From Mycolicibacterium sp. TY81 (GTDB lineage Bacteria; Actinomycetota; Actinomycetes; Mycobacteriales; Mycobacteriaceae): a stretch of 64,000 nucleotides of DNA. The notes under the pieces were generated by a model. The model was not told the DNA's origin. It did no database searches and was given only the letters and a program-made list of their open reading frames with translations. The translations under genes and the position numbers were made by a program. This document shows positions 56,526-64,000 of this stretch, piece by piece; position 1 is the first letter of the stretch, and each line of letters starts with the position of its first letter. The stretch spans positions 3,658,001 through 3,722,000 of the forward strand of contig NZ_AP023362.1 in NCBI RefSeq assembly GCF_018326285.1. The letters are read 5' to 3'.

Positions 56526-57992
56526 TCACTCCCCCACATTCGGTAGTTCGTCGGCCGCGATCTCGCATGGCGTCTTGGTGGTCGGATCGGGTTGCTCCGC
56601 AACCGGTTCCACCGGCGGCGTGGTGGGCGCCGGGTCGGCTACAGGTTGGCCGGGTACCGGCTGCTGAGGCGGTAGCACCGGGGCGTCGACGGGGCCGGGC
56701 TCGGCGTCATCGGACTCAGCGGTCTCCCCCGAGGTGTCCTCCTCGCCGGCGGCATCGCTCTTGGCAGCGTCCTCCTCGTCGGCCTCCTCTGCGTCGCTGT
56801 CGTCCGGCTCGTCATCGGCATCGCCATCCGCCGCGTCGTCCGGCTCGTGGTCGGTATCGGTGCCATCGGCGCCGAGCCCGAGGTCGTCTCCCAGGCCGTC
56901 CCTGATGTTGTCGAGCCCGCCCAGTCCCGATGCGCCGGGCGCCAGACCCGCCATGGAACCGAGCGCTCCCCCGATGGCATCGGTCAGCTGCCGGCCCAAA
57001 CCGCCGATACCCGAACCGAATCCGAGATCTCCGGACGAGCCGGCTGCCGCCGGGGTTGCCGCGGCAGCGCCGAGCGCCGGTTCGGGACCTCCGGGCGGAG
57101 CGGTCGACGGCGCCGGGGCCGATTCGGCAGGAACGGGCGGGGCCGACGGCGCTGCAACGGGTTCGGCCGGCACCGGCGGAGCCGCAGATGCGGACGGCGC
57201 CGTCGGCGTCCACCCCGCCGCTGTGCCCAACGTCGCGAAGGGCGCAGCCGCCGCGGCCTGATATGCCGGCGCGGCCGGCCACGCCGGCGCGGGCGAAGCC
57301 TGAGGCGTCCAATCGGGCGTCAGCACGACGGGTACCGCGAACGAAACAGCTGCCGGGGTGACCGCTGCGATGGCCGAATCATACGCCGCCGCAACGGCAT
57401 CGGAGGCCTCCTGCAGCGCGGGCAGCAGGTCCCCCGACACCGCATGAAGGACGAAGGGCTTGACCTGCTGATCGACGATCTCGCTGGCGGCCGACAGGTC
57501 ACCGGCCCCGGCGAGGACCGCGCGGGCCGCCGCGCTCCACTGGTCACGGTGCCCGGCAGCCTGCGCGTCGGCCCGCAACACCGCGTCGACCTTGGCGTCG
57601 ACGGCGCGCCACAACGCGTCCCGCAGCGTCGTCAGTGCCTGTGCGCTCCGCTGCAGATGCGCGACCACATCCTCGGCCGCCACCGTCAGGATGCGCAGAA
57701 AGCCGCCGGCGGCGTCCCCGCCGGTGCCCGCCCACTGTGCCGTCAGCTCCCGATATCCGTTGCCCTGCAACCGCACTGCGTCCTGCGCGACCAACACCGC
57801 AGCGTCAAGCGAGCGGGCGTCCGTGGCCAGCGCGTCGAGGTTCAGCCCACTCTCGGCGTAATACAACTCCGCCAACGGCCCTGGAGACGGCACGCCCAAT
57901 ACCTGGCATGCCGTCACGTACTCGTCGAGGACCGTCACCGCGCCGTCGCCTTCGGCGAGTCGCCCGGCCACATCGAACGCAGCCGCCATCAT
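56526..57992 (-). CDS. Ala/Pro-rich Esp-like type VII secretion-associated protein (Rv3439c-like)
   Basis: A 488-residue protein in the position of Rv3439c. The first 220 residues are Ala-rich helices that include LTAQWAGTGGDAAGGFL, a WxG motif between two long helices, as in EspB/PPE-type type VII substrates. Then come Pro/Ala repeats (about 240-310), a Gly-rich segment and a very acidic Asp/Glu/Ser tail (about 400-440). No signal peptide. The start is ATG at 57992, sharing one base with the stop of the small upstream gene (a second ATG is at 57989). It is probably a partner of that gene's product. Confidence 0.78.
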   Translation of the reverse strand: MMAAAFDVAGRLAEGDGAVTVLDEYVTACQVLGVPSPGPLAELYYAESGLNLDALATDARSLDAAVLVAQDAVRLQGNGYRELTAQWAGTGGDAAGGFLRILTVAAEDVVAHLQRSAQALTTLRDALWRAVDAKVDAVLRADAQAAGHRDQWSAAARAVLAGAGDLSAASEIVDQQVKPFVLHAVSGDLLPALQEASDAVAAAYDSAIAAVTPAAVSFAVPVVLTPDWTPQASPAPAWPAAPAYQAAAAAPFATLGTAAGWTPTAPSASAAPPVPAEPVAAPSAPPVPAESAPAPSTAPPGGPEPALGAAAATPAAAGSSGDLGFGSGIGGLGRQLTDAIGGALGSMAGLAPGASGLGGLDNIRDGLGDDLGLGADGTDTDHEPDDAADGDADDEPDDSDAEEADEEDAAKSDAAGEEDTSGETAESDDAEPGPVDAPVLPPQQPVPGQPVADPAPTTPPVEPVAEQPDPTTKTPCEIAADELPNVGE

Positions 57993-58294
57993 CAGACCAA
58001 CCGGCCGGCGAGGTCGGTATCCGCGTCCTCGTAGCGCGCCGACGAAACCCGTAGTGCCGCTGCGGCTTCCGCCGACGCCGACGCCCATGCCCGAAGCTGC
58101 CCGGCCGACTGGTCCAGCGCGGCGCGTAAGGCGGCCGCGCGCGAGGCATGATCACGTCCGCCGCAGAACCCGTCGAAGTACCACCGCAACAACGGCGCGA
58201 CCGCGGTGCCGAGCATGTCGGCGACCGATTCGCACCGCTGCGCGACATCCCGCACTGCCGAGAGGTCTATCCGAGCGACGTCACGTTCTCCCAT
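57992..58294 (-). CDS. Small EspC/WXG100-like predicted type VII secretion substrate (Rv3440c-like)
   Basis: A 100-residue helical-hairpin protein in the position of Rv3440c. Two Ala-rich helices flank WYFDGFCGG (W38, G42), and the C-terminus has Y88-x3-D92 (RYEDAD), the YxxxD/E type VII export signal. Size and motifs match EspC and WXG100 proteins. The next gene encodes a larger WxG-containing protein, the arrangement of EspC-EspA-like pairs. No ESX structural genes occur in the window, so an ESX apparatus elsewhere would be needed. Confidence 0.8.
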   Translation of the reverse strand: MGERDVARIDLSAVRDVAQRCESVADMLGTAVAPLLRWYFDGFCGGRDHASRAAALRAALDQSAGQLRAWASASAEAAAALRVSSARYEDADTDLAGRLV

Positions 58295-58393
58295 GCCTTG
58301 CTATGACGCGCGGCGCGGCCGTTCGGTTCCATCGAAGCTGAAAATATCCTGTGGCCACCCGCCAAAACGACCTTCGTGGACGGCTGTCGACAC

Positions 58394-58399
58394 TAGCCT
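58394..58399 (+). promoter_or_regulatory. -10 box for leaderless exonuclease transcript
   Basis: TAGCCT is followed by 6 bases and the ATG at 58406. Confidence 0.45.
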
Positions 58400-58405
58400 G
58401 CAACG

Positions 58406-58981
58406 ATGCAACCGCTGGTCTTCCTCGATACGGAGACCACCGGCCTGCACGCCGACCGGCAACCCTGGGAAATCGCCATGCTGCGGCGCGACGATGCCGG
58501 TGAGTCGCGCATCGTGATGTACATCGACCTGGCCGACCTCGATCTCGACGCGGCCGAGCCTGCGGGCCTGCGGATCAGCCGCTTCGCCAGTCGCCATCCG
58601 CAGGTGGTCTACGGGCCCATCGACCTCCCGTCGGTGCACCGTGAACAGGAAGCCGCGGAAATCGTTCGCGAGTGGACCATGGACGCCACCATCGTCGGTG
58701 TGGTGCCCAGCTTCGATACGCAGTGTCTGCGCGCCATGTTGGCGCGTCATCAGCTGACGCCGGGCTGGAGCCCCAAGCTCATCGACGTCATCTCGCTGGC
58801 CGCCCGGTACGTCCTGGACTACGGGCGCACCCCGGAACGGAGCTCGACACAGTTGTCCCGGCAGTGCGGAGTCCGGCCGCCCGGCGCCGGCCTCCGGCAC
58901 ACCGCGCTCGGCGATGCGCGATGGGCGATGCGTTGGTACGACCAGCTGTCCACCCGCCTGATGTCCCGACTGGCCCAGTAG
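58406..58981 (+). CDS. DEDDh-type 3'-5' exonuclease domain protein (DnaQ-like)
   Basis: A 191-residue nuclease-fold protein. ExoI is FLDTETTGLHADRQ with the two metal acids (Asp-x-Glu), ExoII is VPSFDTQCLRAML, and ExoIII is HTALGDARWAM with the H-x4-D arrangement of DEDDh enzymes. It probably degrades single-stranded DNA or RNA ends. Only 11 bases separate its stop from that of the convergent cNMP/CBS/DUF294 gene; DnaQ-like and DUF294 genes are neighbours in many bacteria. Confidence 0.87.
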   Translation: MQPLVFLDTETTGLHADRQPWEIAMLRRDDAGESRIVMYIDLADLDLDAAEPAGLRISRFASRHPQVVYGPIDLPSVHREQEAAEIVREWTMDATIVGVVPSFDTQCLRAMLARHQLTPGWSPKLIDVISLAARYVLDYGRTPERSSTQLSRQCGVRPPGAGLRHTALGDARWAMRWYDQLSTRLMSRLAQ

Positions 58982-58992
58982 GACAGGCGAAC

Positions 58993-60822
58993 TCAGCGCA
59001 AGCCCGGGTGCGTGCCCGACTGCCGGGCCCGCCGCTGGACGGCGGCGATCTCACGCAGCCCGTCACCGAGCAGGCTCCGGTTGAGCGGCGAGAGGTCGCC
59101 GACGGTGACCACGTCGTTCGGGGTGCGACCGTCGGCGATCAACTCGACCTGATGCGCCAACCGCATCCGTTGCAGCATGACGAAAACCTCTGTGAGCGTT
59201 CGGGAATCACGCTCGGTCAGCGCTCCGGTGCCCACCGCTGCGGCGAGCCGCGCCGGCGTCGAAGCCGACGTCATGTCGGCGGTCAGGCCGCCCCACCGGG
59301 CCAGGTTGACGATCGGCGTCACCGCATGCGTCTTCAGGTCGAACGTGCCGCCGCGCCGCGACAGCACATCGCGCAGCGACCACGTGCGCACCTTGCCCGA
59401 CAGCGCATCCAGCAGCTGCAGCCGCAGCGCGTTCGGATGTTCGTCACGCATGCGGTGGAACACCGTGGGCACGGTGTGCAGCGCCCGGTTCCCCCACACC
59501 ACGCGACCGTCGATCAGCAGGGAGGACAGGATCAAACCCTTGCCGCGCAGGGGATCATCGAGCCAGCCCTCGGCGGCCTGCGCCCAGTCGGAGGCCGACC
59601 GCGCGAACGCCTTGTGCGACGCGACGGCACCGTTGCTGTCGGCAGGCAGGCCACAGCCATCGAGGATGGCGTGCGTGCGGGCCGCGATGGCACGCAACTG
59701 CGCGCACTCGGCATCGCAGCTGTCGGCCCAACTGAGCGCGCTGTCCACATCGGAGGACGGCATAGCCTCCCGGCGGGCGATGCTGCCGAGGGTGAGCCAG
59801 GCGAACTGATCCTGCGTCGGCCCGGGGCCCGCTTCGGCCAGGGCGAGCTCCAATGCCTTGCGTACCAACGCATCCAGCACGATCGAGGCGATGCTGCTGG
59901 CGGCCGACGCCTTCGTCCCGGTGCGGAACAGCTCGACGGCGATCCGGGTCACGTCGCGGCCATGACGCTGGAGCGCGGCGGCATCGGGCGCCTGCGCGAT
60001 CGCCCGGCGCAACACGAAGCTCTGCCGCGCCGAGGCGGCCAGCAGATCGACGTCCTCCAGCACGCCCAGCACCTCACCGCGTGGCGAAAGCACCGGCATA
60101 TGGCGCATGCCGCGCTCCAGCATGTCCAACAGCACCGTCTCGGCGGTGCGATCGGCGGTCACCGTCTGGGCGGGCGCGCTCATCACCTCGGAGATCGGGA
60201 CGTCGACGGGCAACCCGGCGGCGACCACGCGCGACCGAAGGTCGCGGTCGGTGAAGATGCCGACGCCGCCCTCGCGCAGCCTGATCAGCGCGTAGGACAC
60301 GCGCTGCTCGCTCATCTGCACGACGGCGTCGCGAACCGAGACGCCCGGCTCCACGATCAGCACGGTGCCGTGCACCAGATCGCCGACCGGCCGGGAGTCG
60401 CCGGCGGTGATCAGCTGCGACTGCGACGACGGCGTGGCGGACAGCGCCAGGAAGCGCAGCCCCGCCGGTTTGGCGAACTGCGCCCGCACGAGCTCGCCAG
60501 GCAGGCGGATGACGGTGGCGGGTTCCGTTGTGCGGGCCAGGAATTCGATACCACCGCCGGTCAGCATCGGCACGTAGCCGAAGATTTCGCCGGGCTCGAT
60601 GGTGTCGAACACCTGCCCGTCGCCCACCTCCTGAAGGTTCACCGAGCCGGTCAGGACCATCCAGATGTCGTCGGGCACCTGCCGGGAGAAGTCCGCGATC
60701 ACGGTGCCGGCGCGGTACTGCTCCACCGACGACGCGGCGACGAGGTCGTTCAGTTCGGTGTCACTCGCCGTCTGAAACGGCGGGCGCGAACCGAGGAAGT
60801 TCACCAGCTCCGGAGAGGTCAC
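58993..60822 (-). CDS. cNMP-binding / CBS / DUF294 nucleotidyltransferase-like signalling protein
   Basis: A 609-residue cytosolic protein. A cyclic-nucleotide-binding fold covers about 10-130 (EIFGYVPMLTGG), paired CBS domains about 150-275 (VGIFTDRDLRSRVVAAGL, MRHMPVLSPRGEVLG), then a DUF294 nucleotidyltransferase-like domain with GSIARREAMPSSDVDSAL (GS and DxD metal residues) and a C-terminal helical domain. The GTG at 60822 is chosen because the domain starts there; a GTG at 60867 would overlap the GMC gene. It is likely a sensor of cyclic and adenine nucleotides; its target is unknown. Confidence 0.88.
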   Translation of the reverse strand: MTSPELVNFLGSRPPFQTASDTELNDLVAASSVEQYRAGTVIADFSRQVPDDIWMVLTGSVNLQEVGDGQVFDTIEPGEIFGYVPMLTGGGIEFLARTTEPATVIRLPGELVRAQFAKPAGLRFLALSATPSSQSQLITAGDSRPVGDLVHGTVLIVEPGVSVRDAVVQMSEQRVSYALIRLREGGVGIFTDRDLRSRVVAAGLPVDVPISEVMSAPAQTVTADRTAETVLLDMLERGMRHMPVLSPRGEVLGVLEDVDLLAASARQSFVLRRAIAQAPDAAALQRHGRDVTRIAVELFRTGTKASAASSIASIVLDALVRKALELALAEAGPGPTQDQFAWLTLGSIARREAMPSSDVDSALSWADSCDAECAQLRAIAARTHAILDGCGLPADSNGAVASHKAFARSASDWAQAAEGWLDDPLRGKGLILSSLLIDGRVVWGNRALHTVPTVFHRMRDEHPNALRLQLLDALSGKVRTWSLRDVLSRRGGTFDLKTHAVTPIVNLARWGGLTADMTSASTPARLAAAVGTGALTERDSRTLTEVFVMLQRMRLAHQVELIADGRTPNDVVTVGDLSPLNRSLLGDGLREIAAVQRRARQSGTHPGLR

Positions 60823-60841
60823 TTCGCCATCGTGCCCTACG

Positions 60842-62428
60842 TCACCCGTTGCGAATGAGGTCCGCACATTTCTCGGCCATCGTCATCACCGTGATGTTGG
60901 GGTTGACCACCGGCAATTTCGGCATCGCCGAGGCATCGACCACCCGCAGGTTGCGCACCCCCTTGACGCACAGCTGCGGGTCGAGCACCGCCATCGGATC
61001 GTCGACCGCACCCATCCGGGCGGTACCGGCCGGGTGGTACACCGTGTTGTGCGTCTTGTAGATGTACGCGAGCAGTTCCTCGTCGGTCTGCGCATCCGGT
61101 CCGGGGGCGAGTTCACGGCCGATCCACTCCTGCAGGGGCTCCTGCTCGGCGATCTTGCGAGCCAGCTTGATTCCGGCCAGCATCACCTTCTCGTCGTGCC
61201 CTTCCGGGTCGGTGAAATAGCGCGGGTCGACCTTCGCCCGATCCCGGAAATCACGCGAGGCCAGCCGCACGGTCCCACGCGAACGGCCTTGTGTCACATT
61301 GGGAGTCAGACAGAACCCGTTGTCGGTGGTGGGGTACCCGTGCCGCAGCGTGTTCATGTCGAACGGGACGCTGCCGTAATGCATCATCAGGTCGGAGTGA
61401 TCGGGATTGTCGCCGGCGACCTCGGTGGTGGCGAACAGCCCGATCTCCCACCACTGCGTGGATTCAGTGACCATCGGCTTCGCCGCTTCCCAGAACACGA
61501 GGCCCTCGACGTGGTCGTCGAGGTTCTCACCCACACCGGGCGAGTCGACCCGCACCGGCACCCCGACCTCGTTCAGGTGGGCTGCGGGCCCGATTCCGGA
61601 CAGCATCAGCAGTTTCGGGGTGTCGATAGCACCGGCCGTGACGACCACCTCGCGCCTGGCGGTGACGACGTCGTAGCCGGTGAGGTCCGGGCGCTGGTAC
61701 CGCACGCCCGTCGCCACCGGCTCGTCGCCCGAGTCGTCGAACAGGATCTCGGCCACCCAGCAGTTGGTCAGCACCGTGAGATTGGGCCGCGACTCGAGGA
61801 TCGGGTGCAGATAGGCGTGCGAGCTGGACATCCGCTCGCCGGCCTCGTTCGCGTTGATCTGCAACCAGCCCGCCGCGTTGAGGGTCCAGTCGCCGCGGTT
61901 GAACTGCACGGTTTCCAGACCGACTTTGGCGGCGGAGTCGATGACCGCCTGACCGCACGGGTCGTTGGGCGGCACGTCACGCAGCCGAACCGGACCCGAA
62001 TCACCGTGCGGCACACCCTGATACGTGCCTGCCGCGGTGTTGTTCTCCACCTTGGCGGTGAACGGCAGCACGTTCTCCGGCTCCCAGCCGGTCGCGCCCA
62101 TCGCCACCCAGTCGCGCAGGCCCTGGGCGAGCGGCCAGAACGCGATACAGGAATTGTGTGACGAACACCCGCCGAGCACCTTCGCCCGCGCGTGCCGCAT
62201 GAAGCTGTTGCCCTTCTCCTGCGGCTCCACCGGGTAGTCCCAGTCGTAGCCGGAGTCCAGCAGGTGCATCCACTCCGACAATTCGAGGATGTTCCGGTCA
62301 CCCACATCCGACGGCCCGGCCTCCACCAGACAGACGGTGACATTCGGGTCCTCGGACAGCCGCGCCGCGAGGACACAGCCGGCGGTGCCGCCGCCGGCGA
62401 TCACGTAGTCGTAGGTCTGATCGGACAT
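60842..62428 (-). CDS. GMC oxidoreductase, choline dehydrogenase-like
   Basis: A 528-residue FAD-dependent alcohol oxidoreductase. The N-terminal FAD motif is DYVIAGGGTAGCVLAARLSE and the first GMC signature lies around AKVLGGCSSHNSCI. The second is GAIDTPKLLMLSGIGP. The catalytic His-Asn pair is in VYHPAGTARMG and VVNPNITVMTMAEK. It follows the APC permease by 51 bases on the same strand, so it probably oxidises the imported amine or alcohol (choline or ethanolamine-like), a role inferred from context. Confidence 0.9.
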   Translation of the reverse strand: MSDQTYDYVIAGGGTAGCVLAARLSEDPNVTVCLVEAGPSDVGDRNILELSEWMHLLDSGYDWDYPVEPQEKGNSFMRHARAKVLGGCSSHNSCIAFWPLAQGLRDWVAMGATGWEPENVLPFTAKVENNTAAGTYQGVPHGDSGPVRLRDVPPNDPCGQAVIDSAAKVGLETVQFNRGDWTLNAAGWLQINANEAGERMSSSHAYLHPILESRPNLTVLTNCWVAEILFDDSGDEPVATGVRYQRPDLTGYDVVTARREVVVTAGAIDTPKLLMLSGIGPAAHLNEVGVPVRVDSPGVGENLDDHVEGLVFWEAAKPMVTESTQWWEIGLFATTEVAGDNPDHSDLMMHYGSVPFDMNTLRHGYPTTDNGFCLTPNVTQGRSRGTVRLASRDFRDRAKVDPRYFTDPEGHDEKVMLAGIKLARKIAEQEPLQEWIGRELAPGPDAQTDEELLAYIYKTHNTVYHPAGTARMGAVDDPMAVLDPQLCVKGVRNLRVVDASAMPKLPVVNPNITVMTMAEKCADLIRNG

Positions 62429-62479
62429 GATGCGAACTCCTCGAAAAGTGGTCAGGCAGAGGGGAACAAGCTAAGCGGG

Positions 62480-64000
62480 TCAGTCGCGGGTATACGCCGA
62501 GTGGGAGGCAAGAGTGCCAATGTGGTTGCGGCCCTTGACGAAATACCAGAGCAGGCCCAGACCGAGGATGACGCCGATGTAGACGAACGCGCCCCAGGTG
62601 TTGTACCACGGGTCACCGTAGATCGCGACGCGCGGCCACGCCAGGTTGACGGCCATCCCGACGCCCCACAGCACCGCGAAGATGTTGACCGGCAGGCCCC
62701 ACTTGCCCATGGTGAAGTAGCCACCCTCGGCAAGGTCTCTCGGCGGCCACTCCCCCCGCAGGCGCTTCTTGAGCAGCGGGCCGGTGACCATCAGGTAGGC
62801 CAGGTAGATCATGATGATCGCGATCGAGGTCAGCACGGTGAAAACCTTTGGCTGCCCGAGGTTGATCACGAGGATCAGCGCCGCGATGATGCCGATCACG
62901 ACGGCCGGCACGACGGGCGCCTGGGTCTTGGGGTGCACCTTGGCGAGCTTCTCGCCGAACGGCAGCGCGTTGTCGCGGGCCATGGCGAACGTCAGGCGGA
63001 TCGCCGCGGTGTGCACGGCCAGCGAGCACACCGTCACGGCGACCACGATGCAGATCAGGAAGATGGTGCCCAACGGGCCCCACATCACCTTCTCGACGAT
63101 GGACTGCAGGCTGCCGTCGGGGCTGCCCAGCGCCGGGTCGTTCAGATCCGGCGTGGCCATGATGGCGCCCGCCAGGATGGCGCCGCCGATCACGAACGAG
63201 GCCAGAATGGCGCGCAGGATGGCCTTGGGCGCGGTGCGCCGCGGTTCGACCGTTTCCTCGCCGAGTGAGCTTGCCGTGTCGAACCCGTACATCACGTACA
63301 GCGACGCCACCGAGGCCACCAGGAACGCACCGAAATATCCGCCGGGCAGCCCGGCGCCGTGGCCCTGAGTGTCGAAGAAGACGCTCGGCCCGCGCTTGAT
63401 GTTGAACAGCAGGATGACCGCGATGAGCACGGCCGCAATGAGTTCGATGAAGACACCGGCACTGTTGATCATCGCCATCAGCCGCACGCCGAAGGCATTG
63501 ACGACAGTGGTGAACACGATGAGGACCGTGCCGAGCAGGATGGCGTTGGCGGCGAAATCGTACTGACCGGTGCCGTCACCGATCACCTGGAAACCCTTCC
63601 AGAGCCGTGGCAGGTTCAGCTGTAGGGCCAACACCACCGCCGACAGTGTGACGATGGAAGCCGTGAGCATCAGCCACCCCGAACTCCAGCCGACGATGCG
63701 GCTGCCCAGCTTCTTCGACCAGTTGTAGACGGAACCCGCGACCGGATACTTGGCGGCGAGTTCCATGAAACACAGCGCCACCGCCATCTGCCCGATGAAC
63801 ACCATGGGCCAGGACCAGAGGTACGCCGGTCCGCCGTTGCCGTAGCCGACGTAGAACAGCTGGAAGGTCCCGGTCAGGATCGAGATATAGCTGACCCCGG
63901 CCGCGAAGCTCGCGAATTTTCCGATGCTGCGGTCCAGTGATTCCTTGTAGCCGAAATCCTCGAGTCCGCCGCTGTCCGTATCAGTGAGGTTCTGAGTCAT
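62480..64000 (-). CDS. APC-family amino acid/amine permease
   Basis: A 506-residue inner-membrane transporter with about 12 helices. The N-terminal APC motif is SFAAGVSYISILTGTFQLF, followed by WPMVFIGQMAVALCFMELAA and MYGFDTASSLGEETVEPRRT, which fits the amino acid/GABA/choline permease subgroup. The ATG of MTQNLTDTDS lies exactly at the window edge, so a start further upstream cannot be excluded. It probably supplies the substrate for the GMC oxidoreductase downstream. Confidence 0.9.
   Translation of the reverse strand: MTQNLTDTDSGGLEDFGYKESLDRSIGKFASFAAGVSYISILTGTFQLFYVGYGNGGPAYLWSWPMVFIGQMAVALCFMELAAKYPVAGSVYNWSKKLGSRIVGWSSGWLMLTASIVTLSAVVLALQLNLPRLWKGFQVIGDGTGQYDFAANAILLGTVLIVFTTVVNAFGVRLMAMINSAGVFIELIAAVLIAVILLFNIKRGPSVFFDTQGHGAGLPGGYFGAFLVASVASLYVMYGFDTASSLGEETVEPRRTAPKAILRAILASFVIGGAILAGAIMATPDLNDPALGSPDGSLQSIVEKVMWGPLGTIFLICIVVAVTVCSLAVHTAAIRLTFAMARDNALPFGEKLAKVHPKTQAPVVPAVVIGIIAALILVINLGQPKVFTVLTSIAIIMIYLAYLMVTGPLLKKRLRGEWPPRDLAEGGYFTMGKWGLPVNIFAVLWGVGMAVNLAWPRVAIYGDPWYNTWGAFVYIGVILGLGLLWYFVKGRNHIGTLASHSAYTRD

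Overview
The window is GC-rich, densely packed chromosomal DNA from a mycobacterium, most probably a fast-growing Mycolicibacterium. The order guaB3-guaB2-DUF5319-rsdA-sigD-(Rv3415c-like)-whiB3, then groEL1-groES, tsaD-rimI-tsaB-tsaE, alr, gadB, nnr, glmS and the Rv3438/Rv3439c/Rv3440c-like genes follows the M. tuberculosis Rv3410c-Rv3440c backbone, but several accessory blocks are inserted into it. No tRNA, rRNA, CRISPR array or intact insertion sequence was seen.

Layout. 1-6.3 kb: purine synthesis (guaB3, guaB2), the SigD/anti-SigD pair and the redox regulator whiB3. 6.4-23.5 kb: an accessory block absent between whiB3 and groEL1 in M. tuberculosis. It holds a cation/proton antiporter with a divergent TrkA-type protein, an EthD/SnoaL pair facing a TetR regulator, OsmC, a very large cyclase-ATPase-LuxR regulator facing a P450 across a perfect palindrome, a diiron oxygenase-like protein, an integral membrane adenylate cyclase overlapping an atypical crotonase, a truncated haemoglobin, a carboxylesterase, and a compositionally different 2 kb segment bounded by similar terminator hairpins. 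23.6-25.7 kb: groEL1-groES under a CIRCE operator; the 3' end of groEL1 carries a site that closely matches the Bxb1 phage attB. 25.8-35.8 kb: a second inserted block that separates groES from tsaD. It has an Abi-alpha/DUF445/universal stress protein operon, then a PucR regulator facing a four-gene oxidative operon (P450, FMN/2Fe-2S reductase, Rieske oxygenase with an unusual iron site, ChoD-like flavoenzyme). 35.8-44 kb: a long leftward set nnr-gadB-alr-hydrolase-tsaE-tsaB-rimI-tsaD-NTF2 (t6A tRNA modification, D-alanine, GABA, NAD(P)HX repair). 44-48.5 kb: a mannitol-type PTS locus with a zinc dehydrogenase and a DeoR regulator. 48.6-53.2 kb: an SOS-controlled 13E12-family HNH protein, a GGDEF protein and glmS. 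53.2-58.4 kb: conserved mycobacterial hypotheticals, hemerythrin and Mn-catalase, and a pair that looks like type VII secretion substrates. 58.4-64 kb: a DnaQ-type exonuclease, a cNMP/CBS/DUF294 protein, a GMC oxidoreductase and an APC permease.

Many genes start 6-7 bases downstream of a TANNNT -10 box, the arrangement of mycobacterial leaderless transcripts. The strongest leads are the P450-reductase-Rieske-ChoD-like operon with its His-to-Asp change at a predicted iron ligand, the 22-bp palindrome between the cyclase-LuxR giant and the P450, the phage attB in groEL1, the predicted type VII substrate pair, and the Abi-alpha/DUF445/USP operon.
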